The notes under the pieces: generated by a model
Database searches by the model: none
The model's input: the letters and a program-made list of their open reading frames with translations, nothing else
What the model was told of the DNA's origin: nothing
Program-made: the position numbers and the translations under genes
Assembly: GCA_016188575.1 (NCBI GenBank)
Contig: JACPHN010000112.1
Coordinates: 115,566 to 137,598 of the forward strand
Direction: 5' to 3'
Source: Candidatus Schekmanbacteria bacterium
Lineage (GTDB): Bacteria; CSSED10-310; JACPHN01
Length of the DNA: 22,033 nt
Shown here: one piece after another, positions 1 through 6,196 of the stretch
How positions within the stretch are numbered: the stretch's first letter is position 1
Layout of the letters: every line of letters begins with the position of its first letter

Positions 1-606
1 AGTAGTCAAGCCACCCGTTATCAGCGTCTTCCTGATCTGCGTGTGATAAAGTTCGTTATCTGCCTGAATTCGATCATATACAGGCTTCTTGGAAAAGCCC
101 AGGCGGACGTAGCCCCATTTATGGGTGGTGTATACGGGCATGGAGACTTCCATGATCTCCTCACCGTCCCGGTTGACGGGTCCGACGAATTCGTCCTCCG
201 ACTGCAGCACCTGTCGGGTGAGGTCGTCGCGGAGCATGACCTGTTCCATCGTGCTGTCGGTGTGTACCAGCACGATGCCATTCGGGTCGGTGATCATCCC
301 GTAGGCCAGGTCCTGCCAACCCCGACGGATCTCGTCGAGCACGGCGGACAGGAAGGAGTAGTCGTTGCCGACTATCGCCTGCCGGCACGCCAGCGCGACA
401 GTGCGGGTGAGTGCACCGCCTGAGTTGCGGAGCTCCGCGAGCATGGCGCGTTCCCGCGTCTCCCGGTTCTCCTGCATGCTCTTGTACTGACGCCAGACGC
501 TCGAAAACCCCGATGACAGCACCAACGCCACGACCAGCGAGAAAACCGGGAGCGTGAACTTGAGCCGGATGTCGCTGCGTATCCTTGCCGCAATGTTGCG
601 TAGCAT
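1..606 (-). CDS. Membrane sensor with extracytoplasmic Cache-like domain (5' part, cut by window edge)
   Basis: Open from an ATG at 606 to the left edge, 202 codons with no stop, so only the N-terminus is present. Seen: a basic N-terminus, one hydrophobic segment at about residues 17-37, a helical linker (38-80), then a mixed alpha/beta region whose strands AYGMITDPNGIVLVHTD (101-117) and EIMEVSMPVYTTHKWGYVRL (150-169) follow the single-Cache pattern. A helix near 175-195 would lead to a second membrane pass. Family knowledge: this layout fronts histidine kinases, chemoreceptors and diguanylate cyclases, but the output domain lies outside the window. It starts 31 bp after the histidine kinase stop, so the two are probably co-transcribed, and it may sense for that membrane-less kinase. 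The start is preceded by GAGTAG. Confidence 0.8.
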   Translation of the reverse strand, partial: MLRNIAARIRSDIRLKFTLPVFSLVVALVLSSGFSSVWRQYKSMQENRETRERAMLAELRNSGGALTRTVALACRQAIVGNDYSFLSAVLDEIRRGWQDLAYGMITDPNGIVLVHTDSTMEQVMLRDDLTRQVLQSEDEFVGPVNRDGEEIMEVSMPVYTTHKWGYVRLGFSKKPVYDRIQADNELYHTQIRKTLITGGLTT

Positions 607-637
607 GAATCTACTCGCGTTTGCTCGGTCGAGAGCT

Positions 638-1852
638 TTATCCCCTCGTGTCGGCGGCGTCAGGCCCGCCGGGGTCTTCGGGAAGCGCCAGGGCCGTCGC
701 CCCGGCCTCGGCAAGTGGAAGCTCGAAGCTGAAGGTGCTGCCCTTCCCAACCTTGCTGCTCACGCCAATGTCGGTATGGTGATCTTGGAGGATCTTGGCG
801 ACGATTGTCAATCCCAGGCCGAGTCCTCCGCTCTGGAACTCGATCAGGCCGGAATGGTGGTGGGCGGGATCCATGACCTCGTAAAAACTCTGGAAGATTC
901 TGCTCTGCTCTTCGTCCGGAATGCCGATGCCCGTGTCGGAGACACCGATCCGGCATCTCGGCTGCGCGACGTCACCGCTGCTGCGCGCTTCCGCGGTGAT
1001 ATCGATGCGCCCACCGTCAGGTGTAAAACGGATGGCATTGAGGACCAAGTTCATCAGGACGGTGCGAATTCCCTCTGGATTGCCGGTCACGATCGCGGCA
1101 TCCGGCGCGATCCGAACCCCAAGCTGCTGTTTTCGCTGGGCGAGAAACGCTTCGATCTCGTCGACGACACCCTCCGTCAGCACGCGGAGGTCGAAGTCCG
1201 AGTGGCGCATGTTGATGGTGCCGCGACCCAGCATTTGGAGGTTGACCATGTTCAGCACCAGGAACGAAAGGCGGCGGACGTTTTTGAACAGGACCGCGAC
1301 CACGGAAGCTTGCCTTTCGGACAGAGTACCGAAGGCGCCCCGTTCAAGCAGCTCCAGAAAACCCTGCATGGTCGAGATCGGGGTGCGCAGCTCGTGCGAC
1401 GCGACGTCGATGAAGTGAGACTTCATCTCGTCAAGGCTGACGAGCTCCTCATGCGCACGGCGCAGCTCGTTCATCAGCGTGTTTCTGTCTTCCCACTGCT
1501 TGATGAGGAGGTTCTTGGCCTTGTTGATTTCCTCGATGCGGCGGACGATGGGGAGGCTTCCCTCGGTCTGGGTCGTGGTGGCCACCAGCCCGCGCACCAC
1601 TCGCGTCAGCTTGCCGTGGTCTTTACGGATGCGCCGAAGCGCTGCGGAGAGGTCGTCGGCAGAACGTTCGGGGCTTCCTTCGTCGGAGCTGGAGGGGCGC
1701 GCCGCCGGAGGAATCTCCATTCCGGAGAGAATCTCCTGGATGTTGCGCGCTGTGCTCTCCACGCGCCGCATGAGGGAATCCATGCGCAAGATGTAGGAGT
1801 TGCTTTCGTGGAGCAGCTCCGTCAATCCGGAAAGTCGATCGCCGATATCCAT
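638..1852 (-). CDS. Soluble sensor histidine kinase
   Basis: 404 aa. It should autophosphorylate on His and pass phosphate to a response regulator not seen in this window. Seen: an N-terminal helical/coiled-coil region (1-145) with a low-complexity break near 50-66; HisKA H-box SHELRTPI with the phospho-acceptor His153; N-box NLVLNAIRFTP (268-278); G1 box DTGIGIP (306-312); F-box region IFQSFYEV; G2 box GGLGLGL (342-348). All key motifs look intact. There is no transmembrane segment, PAS, GAF or receiver domain, so input must come through the N-terminal helices. It lies between phosphofructokinase (149 bp upstream) and the membrane Cache sensor (31 bp downstream). Start ATG 1852 is preceded by GGGA 9 nt away, a modest Shine-Dalgarno sequence. 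Confidence 0.93.
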   Translation of the reverse strand: MDIGDRLSGLTELLHESNSYILRMDSLMRRVESTARNIQEILSGMEIPPAARPSSSDEGSPERSADDLSAALRRIRKDHGKLTRVVRGLVATTTQTEGSLPIVRRIEEINKAKNLLIKQWEDRNTLMNELRRAHEELVSLDEMKSHFIDVASHELRTPISTMQGFLELLERGAFGTLSERQASVVAVLFKNVRRLSFLVLNMVNLQMLGRGTINMRHSDFDLRVLTEGVVDEIEAFLAQRKQQLGVRIAPDAAIVTGNPEGIRTVLMNLVLNAIRFTPDGGRIDITAEARSSGDVAQPRCRIGVSDTGIGIPDEEQSRIFQSFYEVMDPAHHHSGLIEFQSGGLGLGLTIVAKILQDHHTDIGVSSKVGKGSTFSFELPLAEAGATALALPEDPGGPDAADTRG

Positions 1853-2001
1853 GAAGTCGCATCCCGATCCTTGGTGAGGAGCCGCGTTACGTGAAAGTCG
1901 CGAGCACGGCAGTGCCGTCTATCATGCTTGTGACAACTTGCAACGCCACCGCGGCTGGTCCCGGCACATCTTTGGTCACCAGTGGTCGTAGCGGCCGCGA
2001 G
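1853..2001. promoter_or_regulatory. Intergenic gap with short palindrome between pfkA and the kinase
   Basis: 149 bp without a gene. It holds a 13-bp perfect palindrome, ACGGCAGTGCCGT, at 1906-1918, about 54 bp before the kinase start. Such a site could bind a dimeric regulator, but a chance occurrence in GC-rich DNA cannot be excluded. No convincing -35/-10 pair was found. Confidence 0.25.
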
Positions 2002-3102
2002 TCAGTCACCCAGACAAGTTCCTAATGAGCGCGCGGTAAGAATCGTATCGGAATCCATTGGCACGAGCTTGCGCTGGCTGATCGCCTGTCGGAGCGGGAC
2101 CGTGAGCACATCCGGTGGGCGCAGCGCCACCATACGGCCATACGCGCCGCGCCGCAGGTAGCGCACGGCGGCAGCGCCGAAGCGGAGGGCCATCAGCCTG
2201 TCGAAGGTGGTGGGATTGCCGCCGCGCTGCAAGTGCCCGAGCACCAGCGACCGCGTTTCTTTGCCGGTAAGCTGCTCGATCTGTCGCGCGACCAGGTCAG
2301 CGATACCACCGAGCCGAATTTCGCGGCCGAGCTCACTGCCGCCGCGGGTCACGAAGTCGCCGCCGTATGGGCGCGCGCCTTCGGCCGCGACAACGATGGC
2401 GTACGGTTGACCGTGCTCCTCGCGCTCGCGAATCTTCTCGATCACCTTGTCGATCTTGAAGGGGATTTCCGGCAACAGGATGATGTCAGCGGCGGCTGCC
2501 AGCCCCGAGTGCAAGGCAATCCAGCCTGCATAGCGTCCCATCACCTCCACGACCATCACTCTGCGATGTGCTTCCGCTGTCGACTGCAGCTTGTCGATCG
2601 CCTCTGTAGCGGTCTGGACCGCAGTGTCGAAACCAAAGGTCAGGACAGTAGCATCAAGGTCATTGTCGATCGTCTTGGGCACGCCGATTACGGGCAGGCC
2701 GCGCAGGAAGAGCTCATACGCGATACTGAGGCTGCCGTCGCCGCCGATGGCGACGAGCGCGTCGACGCGGCGGTCGCGAAGCGTTGTCAGGATCTCTGCG
2801 GAGCGATCCACGAGCCGCGTCTTGCCGTCGGGTCCGGTCACCGGGTATTTGAACGGATTGCCTTGGTTCGTCGTGCCGAGAATGGTGCCCCCAACGTGCG
2901 TTATTCCCTGTACCCGGGCCGGAACCAACTGAGTAACACCGTCGGCTTCGAACAGTCCATCGTAGCTTCGGCGGATCCCATACACTTCCCAGCCGATCCG
3001 GCACGCCGACAAGACCACCGCGCGAATCACAGCGTTCAATCCCGGGGCGTCTCCGCCACCCGTATTGATGGCGATTCTCCGGATGGACCTCGGATCCGGC
3101 AT
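2002..3102 (-). CDS. pfkA: 6-phosphofructokinase, mixed-signature (group III-like)
   Basis: 366 aa from ATG 3102. It phosphorylates fructose 6-phosphate to fructose 1,6-bisphosphate in glycolysis. Seen: N-terminal phosphoryl-donor loop NTGGGDAPGLNA (13-24), GGDGS (120-124), catalytic PKTIDND (142-148), substrate loop VEVMGRYAGWIA (185-196), and C-terminal LGHLQRGGNP. Family knowledge: Gly in GGDG marks ATP users (PPi enzymes carry Asp), whereas Lys in PKTIDND is the residue of PPi-type enzymes; this Gly/Lys pair occurs in ATP-dependent group III and trypanosomatid-like PFKs. I infer ATP as donor. The frame opens further to ATG 3174, but 3102 has GGAAGGA 6 nt before it, and the extra 24 residues are a Pro/Ala-rich stretch encoded by a palindrome. 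ATG 3174 has a weaker AGGA. Confidence 0.93.
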   Translation of the reverse strand: MPDPRSIRRIAINTGGGDAPGLNAVIRAVVLSACRIGWEVYGIRRSYDGLFEADGVTQLVPARVQGITHVGGTILGTTNQGNPFKYPVTGPDGKTRLVDRSAEILTTLRDRRVDALVAIGGDGSLSIAYELFLRGLPVIGVPKTIDNDLDATVLTFGFDTAVQTATEAIDKLQSTAEAHRRVMVVEVMGRYAGWIALHSGLAAAADIILLPEIPFKIDKVIEKIREREEHGQPYAIVVAAEGARPYGGDFVTRGGSELGREIRLGGIADLVARQIEQLTGKETRSLVLGHLQRGGNPTTFDRLMALRFGAAAVRYLRRGAYGRMVALRPPDVLTVPLRQAISQRKLVPMDSDTILTARSLGTCLGD

Positions 3103-3122
3103 GGGCGGTCCTTCCGCAGACC

Positions 3123-3144
3123 GCGCCGGCGGCGCCGCCGGCGC
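3123..3144. repeat. 22-bp perfect GC palindrome upstream of pfkA
   Basis: Bases 3123-3144 read identically on both strands; each 11-base arm is only G and C, and the centre is GGCGCC. It lies 21 bp upstream of the preferred pfkA start, in the leader. It could form a cruciform or hairpin, or be an operator. If the longer start (3174) is used instead, it encodes a Pro/Ala stretch. Confidence 0.55.
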
Positions 3145-3215
3145 CTCGCGGGAGCCGTCATAGGATACTGGCATCGTTTACATCCTACCCATGGTTTTCG
3201 AAACGCCATGCGCGT

Positions 3216-3237
3216 GGCGCCGCGTCCTGGCGGCGCC
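3216..3237 (-). terminator. GC-rich stem-loop after the small hypothetical gene
   Basis: Perfect 8-bp inverted repeat GGCGCCGC / GCGGCGCC with a 6-base loop, 7 bp past the stop of the gene ending at 3245. Position and strength fit a transcription end or an mRNA 3' stabiliser. No T-run follows on the minus strand, so a classic intrinsic terminator is not shown. Confidence 0.4.
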
Positions 3238-3244
3238 CCTGCGC

Positions 3245-3547
3245 TCAGTGACCCGGTCTGGGCCGGTTCAGCACGTCCAGCATGTATGGTTCCAGGTCAG
3301 TGCCTTCGCCGTCTGTCCGCGATTCCCCGGCGGCGAGAGTCACGCCTACCAGCAGCTCATTTGGCCGTGAACCGCCTCGCGAAGCTCCGGAATCCAGGAG
3401 CCGCCAGGCACCCAGGTTGCCGAGCCTCAACTCCCTTTGCTCCGCGAGCAGCCGGAGAAGAGTCTGCACTGCGCGCATCACCAGTTGCCGATCGCGCTCG
3501 CCTTGCTCTGGTCCGGCCACCATGATCACTCCGCCTGGCGCGGCCAC
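3245..3547 (-). CDS. Small conserved-looking hypothetical protein
   Basis: 100 aa from GTG 3547, with AGGA placed 8 nt before it (AAAGGATGAGTC). The family is not recognised. Seen: an N-terminal hydrophobic strand GGVIMVAG; an amphipathic helix RQLVMRAVQTLLRLLAEQRE (20-39); a Gly/Ser/Arg-rich turn; an acidic C-terminal stretch ending in LEPYMLDVL. No signal peptide, membrane segment or Cys pair. It begins 18 bp after the stop of the DsbA-like gene, so it is probably co-transcribed with it. A competing ATG at 3554 in another frame gives a 65-residue Arg-rich peptide and lacks a properly spaced Shine-Dalgarno sequence. Confidence 0.6.
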   Translation of the reverse strand: MAAPGGVIMVAGPEQGERDRQLVMRAVQTLLRLLAEQRELRLGNLGAWRLLDSGASRGGSRPNELLVGVTLAAGESRTDGEGTDLEPYMLDVLNRPRPGH

Positions 3548-3565
3548 GACTCATCCTTTCTTGCG

Positions 3566-4714
3566 CTACTGCACATCAAACAAGATCTCGATGTTGTGCT
3601 TGGGTTTGAGCTGCTCCAGCACGAGCTTATCTACAGCGTCAAGGACATAGGGCTTGATTGCACCATTGAACATCGAGATCTTTCTTGTCAGTTGCTTGCC
3701 GGCTCTTTCGTCGACTTCCGCAATGGTGACGGGCTTGCCGTCAAGAACGGCTGCCGTCCCCTCCGAAAGTGCCTTCACCGCCTCCTCGGCGCTCGCAACC
3801 GGCCGCTTTTCCGTAAGCTCACCATCGACGATTGCCGCGATTTGCGGCATGGGCACCGCGCCGCCCACCGGGATACCGTTGATAAAGCTCTTGGGCGTGC
3901 CCTGTACCCCAAGGGCCTGGCCCTGTTCCATGTCTGCGTCCACCAGCGACGACATGGTTTCGTCCTTGAGACACGCGCTGAATTTTTCCTTGTCGATGCC
4001 GCTGGCTTCGGCCATGGCCACCACCGCTTCCAGGCCAAGCTCCCGAGACTGCTCAAACAGCGCCTTGTGAACCTCATTGAAGTGGCCTTCGCGGGCAGCG
4101 CACCGGGCGGAAAGCCCGGCGATTCGCGCCTGCGCATGGAAGCTCAGAGGAAAGTCGCGATACTCGGTCCTCACCTTGTCGCCGTACTTCTCACGCACGC
4201 CTACCAGCGATGACTCCAGTCGACCGCAGTATGGGCACTGATAGTCGTGGTAGACGACGATCTTCACCGGCGCATTCTCCGGGCCGAAGCTCCGCCCCGA
4301 CGTGGTGTCGGAAGGGACTTGTTGGCGCACCACGGGATCGGTGAGATAGACTGTCACGTCCTTTGGTTGCCGTTCTCCCACAATCTCATCGAGCGCTTGC
4401 CGGCGCAGGCGGTAGACATCCGCGTCCTGCTCACTCCACTTCTCGAGCACCTGCGGATCGATCATCTTTTTCGCCGCGGCGAGCGTGATCTCCGCGCCGT
4501 CGACCCGGGCGACAATCATGTTGCCGGCAAGAATCCCGAAGTCGGCTGCCTGCAGCGCGGCGTCCGGAGCCGCCGGCGATGCTGCCGCGGCGGACTCGGG
4601 CTTTGCCGCGGTCGCGACGCGGCTGACCGCCTCATTGCCTCCCAACAACAGCGTCGCCCCGGCACCGGCAAAGGCGCTGACCAAAATGATCGCCGCGAAT
4701 TTTCCTCTGTTCAT
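3566..4714 (-). CDS. DsbA-family thiol oxidoreductase flanked by two SurA-like segments
   Basis: 382 aa from ATG 4714, which has GGGAG 8 nt upstream; the open frame begins five codons earlier at TTG 4729. Likely an envelope-anchored thiol-disulfide oxidoreductase or disulfide isomerase. Seen: N-terminal signal/anchor segment FAAIILVSAFAGAGATLLL; an Ala-rich linker; a segment (about 67-115) beginning VARVDGAEITLAAAKKMID; then the thioredoxin fold with active site CPYC (Cys160, Cys163), a helical insertion, and the cis-Pro loop GTPKSFING (Pro274). A second segment (about 321-371) with VLDGKPVTIAEVD then a helix LDAVDKLVLEQL resembles the first. Family knowledge: 'xVDGxxIT..E' followed by 'alDelv' is typical of SurA/PpiC N-terminal chaperone lobes. 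Substrate unknown. It leads the small downstream gene at 3547. Confidence 0.85.
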   Translation of the reverse strand: MNRGKFAAIILVSAFAGAGATLLLGGNEAVSRVATAAKPESAAAASPAAPDAALQAADFGILAGNMIVARVDGAEITLAAAKKMIDPQVLEKWSEQDADVYRLRRQALDEIVGERQPKDVTVYLTDPVVRQQVPSDTTSGRSFGPENAPVKIVVYHDYQCPYCGRLESSLVGVREKYGDKVRTEYRDFPLSFHAQARIAGLSARCAAREGHFNEVHKALFEQSRELGLEAVVAMAEASGIDKEKFSACLKDETMSSLVDADMEQGQALGVQGTPKSFINGIPVGGAVPMPQIAAIVDGELTEKRPVASAEEAVKALSEGTAAVLDGKPVTIAEVDERAGKQLTRKISMFNGAIKPYVLDAVDKLVLEQLKPKHNIEILFDVQ

Positions 4715-4871
4715 AGTCAGAGCTCCCAATTGGCATTCCGAAATCGGTAACGTTCACCGAGGCTTTGGCAGCCCAGGCTCCTGCCTTGGCCCGTACTGTG
4801 GGTTTTCCCGGGGCGCGCCCGGGTCAGTGGCGAAGACTCGTGGTCGACGCCGCCGGAGGTAGGTTTCCATT

Positions 4872-5252
4872 CTAGCATTCCGACCTGGCATCATGCCAGC
4901 ACGACGCGGATACCGACACGGCCTCGAGCAGCCGGATCCGCTGGCCAACCGCGGCGATCCGATGTCTGGTCTGTAGAAGCCTCGCACACAGCGTTTCCTC
5001 GAGCGCGGACAACGCTTCTGCGAGCGGGATCGCACACGTCGTTGAGGCCTCGCGCAGCAGCTCCTCCGCCCGGCGCAGCTTGCCGAGGGCAACCACCAGC
5101 CGCTCGGCCTCCGGCTCCAGCTCTCCAAACAGCAGGTCGTACAGGCTCAACACCCGCCGCTCCAAGTCCTGATCGCGCGCCAGCGGCTCCGCCCACAGCT
5201 CGCACGCCACGCACTCCCGCGCCTCTTTGACTTCTACTGCCAGCCTGCTCAT
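4872..5252 (-). CDS. Small helical coiled-coil protein, unknown function
   Basis: 126 aa from ATG 5252, with GAAGGGTGAGG just upstream; the frame extends to 5411 but the extra 53 residues show no start signal. The family is not recognised. Seen: a near-continuous helical composition with Leu/Ala heptad character (for example RVLSLYDLLFGELEPEAERLVVALGKLRRAEELLREA), a CVAC pair near residues 15-18 and further Cys near the C-terminus, no signal peptide and no membrane helix. Net acidic. It could be a small cytoplasmic adaptor. It lies 157 bp upstream of the DsbA-like gene on the same strand. Confidence 0.6.
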   Translation of the reverse strand: MSRLAVEVKEARECVACELWAEPLARDQDLERRVLSLYDLLFGELEPEAERLVVALGKLRRAEELLREASTTCAIPLAEALSALEETLCARLLQTRHRIAAVGQRIRLLEAVSVSASCWHDARSEC

Positions 5253-5488
5253 GACCTCACCCTTCTCACCATAGCTCCTGTTTCGCCATACCTTGCAAGA
5301 AACGCGAAGGAAGATGCGAAAAACGTGCCACGCGCGGGCGATAGTAGGGCCACGGTCATCACGCCAAAGCTCCGCCAAAATGCTCCGCCGGCCGACAACC
5401 GCAGTTTCCACCGGGCGATTCCGGTTGTCATCCTTTCGTCATTGGTCTCAGAACTTGCGCACCACCGTCTCCACGACCCGCAGGCACC

Positions 5489-6070
5489 TCAGCGAGCGCC
5501 GTGGGCAGCCGTGCCTAGGGTGGAAAGCTCTTTCTCCCTGCATTCCATGCAGATGCCGTGACTGAACGAGGCGTCCGTCCGTTCCGAAACATAGGCCTCA
5601 ACTTGTTGCCAGTACCCTTCGTCAGTCCTAACTCTCTTGCACCATGCACATATCGGGATGAGCCCACTCAGTGTTTTTACAGAGTCAAGACTTTCCCTTA
5701 GCTCTCGAGATATTACAACTTGACATGAGTATAGATACTTGAGTCGCGACAACAGAGAGGCGACAACAAAGAAGAAGAAGAAGCGAACGAGTGAATTCCA
5801 AAATGGAATAATTGCAACGGAAAACCGGTGTCCGCTGTACAGATCCGCCCACAACCATGTGGCAGCACTCACAAATGCAGTGAGAACCCCATAGCGAAAA
5901 CCTGAAAACCACGATACAAACGTGACTGGAATCAGGTAAAATATAGAGAAACTGAGCTCGAATCCAGTGAAATAGTCGACTGCACCAAGAACTATTACAC
6001 TACACAGACCGATACATATAATATTTCTTGTGCTAACATTCTCAAATCGCCTCAAGAATATCTCAACCAT
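5489..6070 (-). CDS. Membrane sensor stub with C-terminal four-cysteine motif
   Basis: 193 aa from ATG 6070, with GAGGAG 7 nt upstream (the frame runs on to 6175, but those 35 residues look non-coding). Seen: four or more hydrophobic segments (about 16-32, 40-55, 60-77, 87-108, including five Phe in a row), a short helix, then SGLIPICAWCKRVR ... GYWQQVEAYV ... HGICMEC with Cys141, 144, 174 and 177. Family knowledge: this membrane block is the usual N-terminal input of diguanylate cyclases and histidine kinases, and the PICxxCKxIR...GYW...FSHGIC..C motif is a common tail of such sensors. Here the catalytic domain is absent. The gene is about 40-45% GC against about 65% around it, which suggests recent acquisition. 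Confidence 0.75.
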   Translation of the reverse strand: MVEIFLRRFENVSTRNIICIGLCSVIVLGAVDYFTGFELSFSIFYLIPVTFVSWFSGFRYGVLTAFVSAATWLWADLYSGHRFSVAIIPFWNSLVRFFFFFVVASLLSRLKYLYSCQVVISRELRESLDSVKTLSGLIPICAWCKRVRTDEGYWQQVEAYVSERTDASFSHGICMECREKELSTLGTAAHGAR

Positions 6071-6196
6071 CGTATTGCTCCTCGGAAGCTCTACCCAACT
6101 GATCACGATCGTCTTTGCCGCCGGCGGTTGCAGGCGCGGCTCCCCGCTTGTCGTGTCCGCGACAGTCGGGCGCAATCTCGCGCCGACGCCCTTGGC

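Noticed and set aside
554-1894. 446-codon plus-strand frame opposite the histidine kinase
   Set aside because: Its minus-strand partner carries every kinase motif; the plus frame is Arg/His/Val-rich antisense of it, a common artefact in GC-rich DNA.
2233-3525. 430-codon plus-strand frame opposite pfkA
   Set aside because: Antisense of clear phosphofructokinase motifs, no start signal, no domain recognised.
4754-4870. 38-codon minus-strand frame starting one base after the stop of the 126-aa gene
   Set aside because: Arg/Pro-rich, no Shine-Dalgarno sequence, no recognisable motif; the TAG-A-ATG junction alone is not enough to call a gene.
5773-5784. Run of GAA triplets that might be a microsatellite
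   Set aside because: It is the codons of a five-Phe stretch in a membrane helix on the minus strand, too short to be a convincing unstable repeat.
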